Source: JBKHYJ01 sp046565505 (GTDB lineage: Bacteria; Acidobacteriota; Blastocatellia; UBA7656). Taken from it: a DNA stretch of 44,468 nucleotides. The notes under the pieces are model-generated. The model made no database searches, was not told the DNA's origin, and saw nothing but the letters and a program-made list of their open reading frames with translations. Positions 1-8,774 of this stretch are shown in pieces (position 1 is the stretch's first letter; every line of letters begins with the position of its first letter). The position numbers and the translations under genes were made by a program. The DNA lies in assembly GCA_046565505.1 (NCBI GenBank), contig JBKHYJ010000057.1, forward strand, positions 1 through 44,468, in the 5' to 3' direction.

Positions 1-205
1 CCAGCGGCATTCTGCTGATCATCTCCACAGTTGTTTCGCTCCTGCTCGCCAATTCTACTATCGGCACAAATTACTTGAGCCTCTGGCAGGTGTATGCCGC
101 CGGCTTGACCGTCGAGCACTGGGTCAACGACGCGCTGATGGCGGTTTTCTTCTTACTGATCGGCCTGGAGCTCGAACGCGAGCTTTATAACGGCGAACTC
201 TCGAA
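1..205 (+). pseudogene. nhaA: NhaA-type Na+/H+ antiporter, fragment cut at base ~200
   Basis: The reading frame that is open from base 3 encodes the first two membrane helices of an NhaA family sodium/proton antiporter. It contains a SGILLII...LLANS helix, then WVNDALMAVFFLLIGLELERE, which matches the highly conserved NhaA helix II region. In the family the protein continues for about 300 more residues. Here the homology stops after GELSN (near base 200) and the DNA becomes the tail of the minus-strand MocR-type gene, so the antiporter is cut off and cannot work. The start codon lies before the window. Family assignment is firm. Whether the cut is a real deletion or an assembly join cannot be decided from sequence alone. 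Confidence 0.8.
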
Positions 206-1663
206 TCTCAACGCCGCAACTAACCGGGCCAGTCCCTCGCGAATCGTGTCCTCATCAAAGGCGGCAAAATCCAGGAGCACCCCTTTAGGATCGGCAAGCT
301 TCAAGGTGTACCGGTCAAGCCCCACAGCCTCAATGCCGTGCGCCGCCGCAGCCGCCTCTGCCTGCCGCGATGGCATGTCATTCTTTAGAAAGCCTACGGT
401 GTAAAGTCCGGCCTGAACATTGGAAATTTCAAGTAGACCCTTCAGGTGTTGGCGCCCCCCGTCTATCAGCGCCGCGAGACGACCGCCGTACAGCTCACGC
501 ATACGTCGCAGATGGCGGCCGAGATGCCCGCCTGCGATAAAGTCACATAGCACCGCCTGATCGAGGCCGACAGAGCGGAAGTCGGTTTGAAGCCGAAACG
601 CTAAGAAGTAGTCAACCAGGGACGGCGGCAAAACCACATACCCCAGGCGTAATGATGGGAACAGCAGCTTACTGAACGACCCGGTCAAGATGACGTTTGA
701 ACTTCGGTCGAGACTTTGCAAGGGGGGTAAGGGGCGCCCTTCAAAACGGTATTCGCTGTCGTAATCATCTTCGATGACGAAAGCGCCCACGCGCGAAGCA
801 CACTACAGAACTTCCATCCGGCGCCCCGGTGACATTGTCACCCCCAGCGGGAATTGGTGGGCCGGCGTCAGATACATTCCCCGGGGGCGGCTGCACGCCC
901 TCACCCCGGTTGAGACGGACAACCCCTGCTCATCTACGGGCACCGGAATGATATTCGCCCCGGCGTTAGAGAATGCCATGGCAGCCCCGAAGTATCCGGG
1001 GTCTTCCACCCACACGGGTTCATCCTGCTTCAAAAGGAGGCGCGCTAAGAGATCCAGGGCCTGTTGCACTCCAGAAACAATGATCAATTGATCGGCGCTA
1101 CATCTCACGCCGCGCGACGAGCCCAAATAATGTGCTATGGCCTCGCGCAGAGGGCGATATCCACGTCCGTCATCTTCCGTCCGCAACCATGACCTGAAGG
1201 TCCGTGCCCGCCGGGCCAGCCTGTGCCCCCAAAGTCTTGCGGGGAACTCCGCGAGAGCCGGGTCTCGCATACGAAAAGGGCGGGCTCCTTCCGTCGCAAC
1301 CAAACCGGAGAAGGGCTTCGGACGGGCATAAGCTGAAATCACCCGGCGGACATAAGCTGGCGGCGGCTGGACCTCCTTCCGCGAAGGGTCGCCCGCCGCT
1401 ACGCGATGATTAACCCACGTGCCTGACCCGACACGTGAGGATAAGTACCCTTCCGCTTGCAGCCGCTCGAACACGTTCACGACTGTGCCCCGCGACAGAC
1501 AATGCTGTCGCGCAAAATCCCTCGACGCGGGTAGTCTGGTCCCGGGCCTCAGGCGGCCTTCTAAAATCGAGTCGCGCAATTCTGCATAGAGCCAGTCCGT
1601 CAGGGTCTGATGTGGCGGCCGGCTACCCAGCATAAGCTCAAGCGAGGTCACAGTTTTAGGCAT
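185..1663 (-). pseudogene. MocR/PdxR-type GntR regulator with internal stop
   Basis: This is a GntR-type winged-helix DNA-binding domain (about residues 15-85, with LRPGTRLPASRDFA and SRGTVVNVFERLQAEGYL) joined to a fold-type I aminotransferase-like domain. The layout is that of MocR/PdxR regulators, which sense pyridoxal phosphate or amino-compound effectors. The PLP-site region reads VIEDDYDSEYRF and the lysine region reads TGSFSKLLFPSLRLGY. An in-frame TAG at 801-803 splits it after RRMEVL. Downstream residues continue in the same frame (CASRVGAFVIEDDY), so one nonsense change, for example CAG to TAG, explains the break. The final stop codon at 185-187 lies in DNA derived from the nhaA fragment, so the last few residues may also be lost. 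The divergent membrane gene is the likely regulatory target. The gene is probably inactive unless TAG is read through. Confidence 0.85.
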
Positions 1664-1670
1664 AGGATCT

Positions 1671-1710
1671 AAATTGGTCTACAAGAATAACTCATAAATG
1701 GCTCTACCAA
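1671..1710. promoter_or_regulatory. Candidate MocR-type operator repeats in divergent promoter
   Basis: The gap between the divergent regulator and the membrane gene holds two similar elements 25 bases apart: aaattggtctacaa (1671-1684) and aaatggctctaccaa (1696-1710). Read on the minus strand they share the pattern TTG(G)TAGA(G)CCA(A)TTT. Direct repeats with a TGGTCT/TGGCTC core and about two helical turns of spacing suit how MocR/PdxR-type dimers are thought to bind. The site call is inference from position and repeat structure. Confidence 0.45.
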
Positions 1711-1813
1711 TTGTACCACTGCAAGCGTAAGCTCAGTGTCGCAATGCACATCCTGCGATTTCCAGAAGTCATAGTAGGGTCCGGAATACTACTGAGTTGG
1801 AGGGCAAGACGGG

Positions 1814-2665
1814 ATGGAAGCCTACAAGAAAGTTAGCAATACCCATAAAGAAACAGGTCTGCCGGTGTTAAACCGCAGTGCCTCGTCGAATCTCGGCAGC
1901 CGCACATACGGGCTGGGTGCCATTACGCTTGGACTCGTCGGCCCGGTCTGGGGCGACTTTGCGACCGTTTGGCAACCGGTCCAGGCCAGCGTCCCCCATC
2001 GCGAGGCGCTCGCGTACATCGCCGCTATCTGTTTGCTCTGGGCGGGAGTCGCAATTCAATGGCGGCGGACCGCTCGTGCCGGCCTTCTGATACTGACCCT
2101 TCTCTATTTCATCTTCGCTTGGCTGTGGCTACCTCGCATGATCGGATACCCGCAGATCTTTGCCACGTGGGGCAGTTTTCTCGAGGAGATGTCTCTGGTT
2201 GCCGCCGCAGCGGTCGTTTACGCGACTTTGGCACCGCACGATTCGGCGCGGGCGGTCAGAACAGCTCAGATCGGTCACCTCTTATTTGCCATCTGCGTGC
2301 TTTCATTCGGGCTGAGTCACTTCTTTGCCCTTTTGGAGACGGCCGGCATGGTCCCGAAGTGGATCCCTCCCGGCCGACAGTTCTGGGCGGTGGCGACCGG
2401 GGTCGCCCACCTCCTTGCCGGCGTCGCGATACTCTCGGGGGTTCTGGCCGTTCTTGCCTCCCGGTTGCTCACCCTGATGCTCGTTACCTTCGGCGCTCTG
2501 GTGTGGGCACCCTCGCTCTTCGCCCGGCCCCGCGAACATATGGCGTGGGCCGGCAACGCGATCAACCTGGCTTTAATTGGAGCGGCCTGGGTAGTCGCCG
2601 ACTCAATAACGAATCGCCGAAAGCAGGCCCAAGATCAGCAAGACACCGAGGCCGTAGTTGCGTAA
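1814..2665 (+). CDS. DoxX-like polytopic membrane protein
   Basis: A 283-residue protein with about seven hydrophobic helices, a short polar N-terminus and a basic cytoplasmic tail (NRRKQAQDQQ). Features include FIFAWLWLPRMIGYPQ, a GHLLFAICVLSFGLSHFF helix, and a closing segment ending HMAWAGNAINLALIGAAWVVADS, which resembles DoxX-like membrane proteins of unknown activity. The ATG at 1814 is supported by GGAGGG at 1799-1804. It is divergent from the MocR-type regulator across a 150-base gap containing the candidate operator, so it is the natural target of that regulator. The family match rests on helix layout and the last helix, not on a catalytic motif. Substrate and role are unknown. Confidence 0.6.
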   Translation: MEAYKKVSNTHKETGLPVLNRSASSNLGSRTYGLGAITLGLVGPVWGDFATVWQPVQASVPHREALAYIAAICLLWAGVAIQWRRTARAGLLILTLLYFIFAWLWLPRMIGYPQIFATWGSFLEEMSLVAAAAVVYATLAPHDSARAVRTAQIGHLLFAICVLSFGLSHFFALLETAGMVPKWIPPGRQFWAVATGVAHLLAGVAILSGVLAVLASRLLTLMLVTFGALVWAPSLFARPREHMAWAGNAINLALIGAAWVVADSITNRRKQAQDQQDTEAVVA

Positions 2666-2785
2666 CATCACTCCCGGCCTGGTCATGTATTGGGAATGGC
2701 AACTCAGCCGACCACATGTACATCCGCCGAAGGATCACAAACATCATATGCGCGCTAAAGTTGGGCGCCAGAGTTGGGTAGAGAT

Positions 2786-4009
2786 ATGAGCTTATCGACA
2801 GTCAGAGCCGGAATCGCGACATCCACCGCACCCCGCGTGACCGCCATTGATGCGCTGCGCGGCTTCGTCATGGTGCTGATGGCGCTGGATCATACGCGCG
2901 AGTTCTTTACGAATTGGACAGGTAATCCTCTCGACCCGCAGCAGACGACTTTCATGCTGTATCTGACGCGCTGGATGACTCACCTCTGCGCCCCGGCCTT
3001 CGTGTTCCTCGCCGGGACGTCCATCTTTCTTCAGCGGCAACGAAAGACCGAACGTCATCTTTCCAACCTGCTCTTCACTCGTGGACTATGGCTCATTATC
3101 GTCGAACTGACGCTTGTGCAACTCGTCTTCAACTTCAACTGGCGATGGGATGTGCAGCTCTTGGAAGTGATCTGGGCAATCGGCGCTTCGATGATGATCC
3201 TGGCGGCGCTCATCCGCTTGAGTGCGCGCTGGAATCTGATGATCGGCGCGCTCTTGATCCTCGGGCACAACGCGCTTGACGGGGTGATGGCGGCAAGCTT
3301 CGGGCCGGCAGACTGGCTGTGGCATCTCTTACACGTCCCGGGCTCAATCACCGGCCCGCCGACGAGTCCGCCGATCATCATCGTCGCCTATCCGCTGCTG
3401 CCCTGGGTCGGGGTCATGGCGATTGGATACGTCTTTGGCAGCGTCTCTCTCAAAGAGAGGGCGCAGCGGCTACGATTTGAACTCCGCGCGGGCGCCGCGA
3501 TGCTCGCCGCCTTTGCTCTGCTGCGGTGGAGCAATCTTTACGGTGACCCGGACGGGTGGGCGGCGAAAGCGAACTGGTGGCGTACGCTGCTCTCTTTCTT
3601 CAACGTCCAAAAGTACCCGCCTTCGCTGCTCTTCCTGCTCGCGACTCTGGGAATTTCGGCGCTCGTCATGTTCGCCATCGAATCTGCCGAAGAGAGGGCG
3701 GTCTTCAGGCGAACGCGAAGCGTGCTGGGGGTGTATGGCCGTGTCCCGCTCTTCTATTTCTTGTTGCACATCGCACTTATTCACCTGATGGCCCTCGTCG
3801 TCTGCGGCGCGAGCGGCGGTGATTGGCGGTGGTGGCTCACAGAGTTTCCGACCGGTGGCGTCTTGACTGGCCACCCTCCCGGATACGGCTACGGCCTGGG
3901 CGTCATCTGGTGTATTTGGGTCTTCGTTGTCGCGCTCTGCTATCCCGCTTGCGAGTGGTATGGGGGCGTGAAGGCGCGGAGCCGAAATCCGCTGCTGTCG
4001 TATCTGTGA
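2786..4009 (+). CDS. DUF1624 / heparan-alpha-glucosaminide N-acetyltransferase-like membrane protein
   Basis: A 407-residue integral membrane protein with about ten helices. The N-terminal signature IDALRGFVMVLMALDHTREFF and the following LTRWMTHLCAPAFVFLAGTSIFL are hallmarks of the DUF1624/YeiB-like acyltransferase group, related to lysosomal heparan-alpha-glucosaminide N-acetyltransferase. Members are thought to move acetyl groups across a membrane to a sugar; the acceptor here is unknown. The histidine in ALDHTREF is the conserved candidate catalytic residue. A TTG at 2774 in the same frame could add four residues, but the ATG at 2786 is preferred. It lies 120 bases after the DoxX-like gene on the same strand and may be co-transcribed. 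Family call is strong, enzyme activity is inferred. Confidence 0.8.
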   Translation: MSLSTVRAGIATSTAPRVTAIDALRGFVMVLMALDHTREFFTNWTGNPLDPQQTTFMLYLTRWMTHLCAPAFVFLAGTSIFLQRQRKTERHLSNLLFTRGLWLIIVELTLVQLVFNFNWRWDVQLLEVIWAIGASMMILAALIRLSARWNLMIGALLILGHNALDGVMAASFGPADWLWHLLHVPGSITGPPTSPPIIIVAYPLLPWVGVMAIGYVFGSVSLKERAQRLRFELRAGAAMLAAFALLRWSNLYGDPDGWAAKANWWRTLLSFFNVQKYPPSLLFLLATLGISALVMFAIESAEERAVFRRTRSVLGVYGRVPLFYFLLHIALIHLMALVVCGASGGDWRWWLTEFPTGGVLTGHPPGYGYGLGVIWCIWVFVVALCYPACEWYGGVKARSRNPLLSYL

Positions 4010-4112
4010 ATCAATTGCTAGCTCCGCCGTTATCAGAAGAGTGAGCTTTGCACATTTATTCGCTGTAGAATAACCGCTTAGTTAAAGCATCCACTTAAAT
4101 ACAGGAGGTATG

Positions 4113-4226
4113 ATGAGGATTGAACACACGCCATCCGCAAAAGCGGAAATGCTTATTCGCAAACCGGTCGCCGAAGTGTTTGAGGCCTTTGTCAATCCTG
4201 ACATTACAACTTGGAGTCCAGGATGA
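4113..4226 (+). pseudogene. AHSA1/SRPBCC-domain protein, N-terminal stub
   Basis: A well-placed AGGAGG (4103-4108) precedes two ATGs (4110, 4113). The frame then encodes IEHTPSAKAEMLIRKPVAEV and FEAFVNPDITT, which matches the first ~31 residues of SRPBCC proteins with the activator-of-Hsp90 (AHSA1) fold. Such proteins run to about 150 residues. Here the homology ends near 4205, a stop follows at 4224-4226, and RHS coding sequence begins in another frame. It is a promoter-proximal stub left by a deletion or recombination, or an assembly join. No function is expected. Confidence 0.7.
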
Positions 4227-5949
4227 CAGGGCTGACGTTAAGTAATGGCGTGGTCGAGACCTTCGGGCTGGATGCTAATAGGTCCCAGATGGTCTCGCAG
4301 ACGGCCACGAAGGGCGGCAACACTCTGATGAGCCTCACCTACAGCTATGAGGCGTCTGCCGGGCAGAGCGGCGCGGGCACGACGGCGGGTAATACGCACC
4401 AAATGACCTCGATCACCGGGACGATTAATTGGTCCGCCGAGTCCGCCGCCTTCAACTATGATCTTCAAAGGAGGCTGGTGAGTTCTTCTCAGACCGCCAA
4501 CGGTACGAGCGCGCAGCGAAGGTTTTCTTATGACCGGTGGGGCAACCGCACCGGCGTGTGGGATTCCGTCACCGGGGGCGTTCAGATTCAGGCGATCACG
4601 TTGCAGCAATCAGGGGGGGCCGCCACGAACAGGATCACGAGCGTGACGAATCAGAGCGCTACGGTCAATTACACGTACGACGCGGCGGGCAACGTGACCG
4701 ACGATGGGGCGCACACCTTCATGTATGACGCGGAGAATCGCCTCGTCGGCGTGGACGGAGGGGTAACTGCTCAGTACAAGTACGACCACCGGAACCGGCG
4801 GGTGTGCAAAATAGCAGGCTCAAGCTGGACTCACTATATCTGGGAGGGGAATTCGGTCATAGCCGAGCACTACGCCGCCACCCCCGCGAGCAGCATTGGA
4901 GACCCGCCCTATCAGCAGGGGTCGGCAAGAATAGACTATACGTATTCGCGCAGCAGATTTATCTCCAGCAGGCAACGAACGAGCAGCACAGAGGCCTGGA
5001 CTGATCGTTACTACGTCAGCGATAGGCTTAGCACACGGCTAGTAACTGATGGGAGCGGGAATGTAGTGGGCAGGCAGGCGCACTTGCCGTTCGGGGAAGA
5101 GGTCGCCGGGAATGGCACGCAGGAGAAGCACCATTTCACCAGCTACGAGGCGGATGGCGAGAGCGGGCTGAGTTATGCGATGAACAGGCAATACTCGCAG
5201 GGCGTGGGGAGGTTCCAGCAGGCTGACCCATACGAGGCGAGCGGGGGCGTCCGAGCCGCAGAGTTGGAACAAGTACACTTATGTAGAGAACGATCCAATT
5301 CACAATGTTGACCCCATGGGACTGCTACTCCGTGCCCCAAGGGATGGGCCTGATCCTTGTAATTCTGTCATCATCGTCCCGCCTCCACCTGAGAAGAAGC
5401 CAAAGTGCAGCGACTGGGCATCAAGGTTCATTTTCGGTCCCGCGGATAAGAAATTGGCAGAGGCTGTATTCATTGAGTTTTCCGGTGACATTTCCGAAGG
5501 CATTGCCATAGCTTACGTAATTATGAACAGAGCATGGTTCCTTAATAGCCGAATTTGACCGACACGCTGGGAATAGGCCCCAGAGGAGCTAGCATTGAGC
5601 AGGTATTGGGAGACCCTGGAGAGTTTCCAGAGTATCGGTCCGACGGAACGTTAAGAACGCCCTACCAAAAACTTTTGATACGGCGTGGGATTCAGACATA
5701 GGTTCTGCGGCGTGTGATAAATTAATTAACGCATATACGATTGTCTCAGGAGTGAACGACGGCGGTTACGTGGACCCGTTCGCGGAATGGGGGGGCGGCT
5801 GGTTTTTTCAGCAAGGGCGGAGGTCAGCCGGCCCTATCTGCCAATTCCTGGGCCGTGTCGCGTCCACAATTTTTGGACGATTCCTTATACTAATTACACG
5901 GGGGGAGCGAAGGCACCATGGTACTGAGAAAGCGCTATTCGAGTCGTAG
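4205..5949 (+). pseudogene. RHS/YD-repeat protein fragment with frameshifted toxin-like tip
   Basis: The DNA encodes the C-terminal part of an RHS (YD-repeat) polymorphic toxin core. It has YD repeats such as YTYDAAGNVTDDG and FMYDAENRLVGVDG, the YYVSDRLSTRLVTDGSGNVVGR strand region, and the core-closing motif GRFQQADPYEASGG. The 5' end is missing and is replaced by the AHSA1 stub. The frame changes near 5250: the continuation (SEPQSWNKYTYVENDPIHNVDPMG) lies in frame 3 and runs to 5558. It shifts again near 5552 (LTDTLGIGPRGASIEQVLGDP) and near 5673 (TAWDSDIGSAACDKLINAY) to a stop at 5949. The tip contains AVFIEFSGDISEGIAIAYVI then MNR, which resembles SleB-like cell-wall hydrolases. Three frame changes and a missing start make it a pseudogene unless the shifts are sequencing errors. 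Confidence 0.75.
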
Positions 5950-6901
5950 TATCGTCCGCAACCGGGCAATAACTGTTTCACTCAATGTCCTGCTAGTTGC
6001 ACTTATTGGCGTTTCTCAAGGCGGGTGTGGTGGCACGCACGCCGGCCAGGCCGCCAAGAGGCCGGCTTGCGAGTCTCAAGAACTTGCCGTCGACGAGAAG
6101 CGAATGAATTACATTAAGGACTCGCTTCAGAGATTGTTTCAGTGGGAAGCCTATTGGACGTTCAACGACGACGAAAGTAAATCTTCGTACAACGCGAAGG
6201 CCGGTCAGCCAGTCTCCATCGACGTGTTCAGTTTCAAACGTGGTGTGGTCGTCTTTATTCCGGGGCTGGAAAACTCGGTCGTGAAGTTTCGGAAATACGA
6301 CGATGGGAATCTCTCCAACCCCCAGTTCGTGAGCAACGGGGCGCGGCTGAGTTCTGAAGGAGATGAACTAATGGCGGTCGCAAAGGCCCTCGGGGACAGC
6401 GAATTCCTCTTAATTACCGGGCAAGAAACCTACCGGGAACCGCGCCGATCCCCTAAACCCATCCCCTACCAGAATATGAAGAGCTACATAGAGCATAATC
6501 GAGATGCTATCGAATATTGCCAGGCTCAGAGCGCGATAGATCCGCTACTGCTGACAGCGCCGGCTTATGACTCTATGGACGAAAGGAAACAAGCTCTTTT
6601 GGGAAATATAGTCAAAGAGAGCACTGAATTAGCCAGGACGATGTTCGCCAAAGGCGACACTGTGACCATAAGAGTGCCGAACTTCAATCTTAATGATGAT
6701 AGGATTTGGGTGCTGATGGAAGGGGGGAAAGGCGAAGCCTACACGGTATGCCTGAAGATAGATGTTATGAATACAGATGCCCCAGTCGCGTATATGAACA
6801 CGGTTGAGATCAGAAACAACCCAAAGTACGGAATAAGAATTGGCGCCGATGAAAAAATAAAACAGGCCTCAGTCAAGGTATTAAGGTATGAAGTTCCGTA
6901 A
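5918..6901 (+). CDS. Putative lipoprotein, possible immunity partner of the RHS tip
   Basis: A 327-residue protein starting at ATG 5918 after a GGGGGGAG purine run. The N-terminus is basic (MVLRKRYSSRSIVRNR), followed by a hydrophobic stretch and a lipobox ending SQGGC, so it is likely lipid-anchored and periplasmic. The body shows no family I recognise. It is charged, with alternating helix and strand, and ends in a strand-rich part (TVTIRVPNFNLNDDRIWVLM). Its start overlaps the last, frameshifted 32 bases of the RHS tip. Immunity genes commonly sit directly after RHS toxins, and a periplasmic protein would suit a wall-degrading toxin, but this is inference. AGA, AGG and ATA codons are frequent compared with the GC-rich genes at 9-19 kb, which suggests a separate origin. 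Confidence 0.6.
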   Translation: MVLRKRYSSRSIVRNRAITVSLNVLLVALIGVSQGGCGGTHAGQAAKRPACESQELAVDEKRMNYIKDSLQRLFQWEAYWTFNDDESKSSYNAKAGQPVSIDVFSFKRGVVVFIPGLENSVVKFRKYDDGNLSNPQFVSNGARLSSEGDELMAVAKALGDSEFLLITGQETYREPRRSPKPIPYQNMKSYIEHNRDAIEYCQAQSAIDPLLLTAPAYDSMDERKQALLGNIVKESTELARTMFAKGDTVTIRVPNFNLNDDRIWVLMEGGKGEAYTVCLKIDVMNTDAPVAYMNTVEIRNNPKYGIRIGADEKIKQASVKVLRYEVP

Positions 6902-6921
6902 GATGTCGCAAGGAAACGAAG

Positions 6922-8070
6922 ATGAGTAAGGGCACGATTGTATATCCCGTTTTGCTCAGGGTACTGGTTATAGCACTAGTCTCTATCCCCATCTCGTGTG
7001 ATGTGCGCTCAAGCTCTCAGAGTTCCCGGGCGGCGAGTGCTAACCAACACAGGAATGATAAACCGCGACCCTACTCAGGGCCTGAAGGCATAACACATCT
7101 ACAGTTACTTGATCGCGAGCGCTGGCTCATATCCGATCCTTCTCAATTATGGCGAACAGATGACGGAGGGCACACCTGGGTACAAAGCTACATCCCGACG
7201 CATGAGAAAGGCGTGAATTCGTACGTAAGGGGGGTAAGCTTTATTAATAGCGAAATCGGTTTTCTCATAGACAGGGACAAACTTTATGGCACGACTGACG
7301 GAGGGAATAAATGGGTAGAAGTCGGCGCAATCAGCGCGAGGAAAGACGAATACTTCATAGAGAATTGTTTCTTTATTGACGCGCTGCACGGCTGGGCTGT
7401 GGGAAGCGCCTGGCGGGAGCCTACGGCTTCCGAACCGAACCCGCCATTATATGAGGGGGCCGTCTTAGCCACCACGGATGGGGGCAGGACCTGGTCGCCG
7501 CAGAGACTGAGCCTGCCTAAAAGGCACCCGGCCGCGGGAAGCAAGTGGAGCTTGAACAACGTACTCTTTATTACTGACAAGAAGGGATGGGCTATAGGCG
7601 ACGGCGTAATCCTTTGGACCCTGGATGGGGGGGCGGCTTGGCATCCCGCCGCCGTTAAAGATAAAGATGCGATAGGAGATTACAAGACTATCAGTTTCGC
7701 TGATGATAAGTTCGGGTGGGTGACGATGAAGGATACTGCTGATTATTTGATCACGACGGATGCGGGGCAAAACTGGAGAAGGGTCGATGGGCCAGCCCCC
7801 TTCCTGGGGCCAAGTACGGACTTAACATTTCTAACTCAGGAGCATGGCTTTGCCATCTGTGTACGTTTATACGAAACTTTCGATGGGGGTAGAAAGTGGA
7901 AGCTGCGAGAGGTAGCAGGTCGTGGTAATGAGACGGAATATAGATTAATACGCCGCCTACGGGATGGGACGTTGACCGTCTTCTTCTTTGAAGACAATAA
8001 GCTGGCGGTGGCGATTAGCGTCGATGATGGTCAAACATGGAGCGTAAGGATTTCTGAAGTCCATAAATAG
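6922..8070 (+). CDS. Ycf48/BNR-repeat beta-propeller lipoprotein
   Basis: A 382-residue protein with a hydrophobic leader and lipobox (SIPISC at about residues 22-27). It then has at least seven Asp-box/BNR-type repeats: WRTDDGGHTW, YGTTDGGNKW, LATTDGGRTW, LWTLDGGAAW, LITTDAGQNW, YETFDGGRKW and ISVDDGQTW. This spacing is typical of the seven-bladed Ycf48/HCF136-like propellers, which in phototrophs help photosystem II assembly. In heterotrophic soil bacteria such proteins are mostly uncharacterised surface or periplasmic binders. It follows the preceding lipoprotein by 20 bases and shares its lower-GC codon use, so the two form an operon. Fold call is firm, function unknown. Confidence 0.8.
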   Translation: MSKGTIVYPVLLRVLVIALVSIPISCDVRSSSQSSRAASANQHRNDKPRPYSGPEGITHLQLLDRERWLISDPSQLWRTDDGGHTWVQSYIPTHEKGVNSYVRGVSFINSEIGFLIDRDKLYGTTDGGNKWVEVGAISARKDEYFIENCFFIDALHGWAVGSAWREPTASEPNPPLYEGAVLATTDGGRTWSPQRLSLPKRHPAAGSKWSLNNVLFITDKKGWAIGDGVILWTLDGGAAWHPAAVKDKDAIGDYKTISFADDKFGWVTMKDTADYLITTDAGQNWRRVDGPAPFLGPSTDLTFLTQEHGFAICVRLYETFDGGRKWKLREVAGRGNETEYRLIRRLRDGTLTVFFFEDNKLAVAISVDDGQTWSVRISEVHK

Positions 8071-8253
8071 GCGCGGGATGGGCGTCGCCCTCCCGGGTGA
8101 GAATTTCCAGTCCATCGCCGGTTTGCAGGGCCTCAGGATCATTTCCAGCCAGGCAGGGCGACTGTACATCTTCAAATCGTCTGCTAAATTTCTTCACAAT
8201 TTTTGCTAAGGTTCCGGTCGCGGGCATTCACGCCTGTGGACCATCGTTGGGAT

Positions 8254-8584
8254 TCAAGCCCAAAAGATACTTCGCAAGACCCCGATGCGGTCAAGGGTCT
8301 CAGGGCGAATGCGAGCCGCGTGGTTAACCGCTGACTGAGCCTCCCGCCGGATAAAAGCACACTGTATTGAACGCCCCTGCTCTGAGGATCGGTTGGCCGT
8401 GAATCCGTGCACGCGGACCCGTTGTAGATAATAATTGAGCCTGCTTGACTGCACGCCGGTGTTCGGCCCTCGTAGTCAGCGGCCGCGCCATCAAGTCGGC
8501 AGGATCATGTGAGAGCATGTGCGAACCCGGCACGAAGCGCGTAGCCCCGTTGTTGCTCCTGGAGCGATCAACTTCTCCTCCCAC
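8254..8584 (-). pseudogene. Phytanoyl-CoA dioxygenase (PhyH)-family remnant
   Basis: On the minus strand the pieces NNGATRFVPGSHMLSHDPAD (frame ending at 8324), GSIIIYNGSA (another frame, near 8420), and TANRSSEQGRSIQCAFIRRE followed by RIRPETLDRIGVL (frame ending at 8254) appear in the right order for the C-terminal half of a PhyH-type Fe(II)/2-oxoglutarate dioxygenase. In intact members NGATR.VPGSH is followed by a GS.V.YNG..WH motif and then ANRS..PR.ALQ. Here at least two frame changes separate the pieces and the WH metal-ligand region is garbled. The N-terminal half with the first iron ligands was not found upstream. It is a decayed gene. Confidence 0.6.
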
Positions 8585-8690
8585 TTGCCGTTTGCCGCCG
8601 GGCCAATCATAACTCGTGCCGGCGACAAGAAGAGATCGTCGCCGGCTGATCCGCCATTCGTTCTACGAGTCTTCTTTCAGTCCCCCACGA

Positions 8691-8774
8691 GCCTTGCTCA
8701 AAAGCCTATTAGCCGTGGGGACTTCCGAAGTAAATACAAGATATTGCGCTTCATGCCGATTTTTTGAGCAAGGC
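8691..8774. repeat. 13-bp inverted repeat, 58-base spacer
   Basis: gccttgctcaaaa (8691-8703) and ttttgagcaaggc (8762-8774) are exact reverse complements. The same stretch holds further short repeats: cgtggggac (8715-8723) is the reverse complement of gtccccacg (8776-8784), and a close relative, tcccccacga, is at 8681. It could be the ends of a miniature element or a structured intergenic RNA. The rest of the gap from 8775 to 9040 shows no gene. Confidence 0.4.

Noticed and set aside
1969..2781. 270-codon plus-strand frame overlapping the DoxX-like gene
   Set aside because: Arg/Gly/Pro-rich out-of-frame translation. The 1814-2665 frame has a ribosome site and membrane helices.
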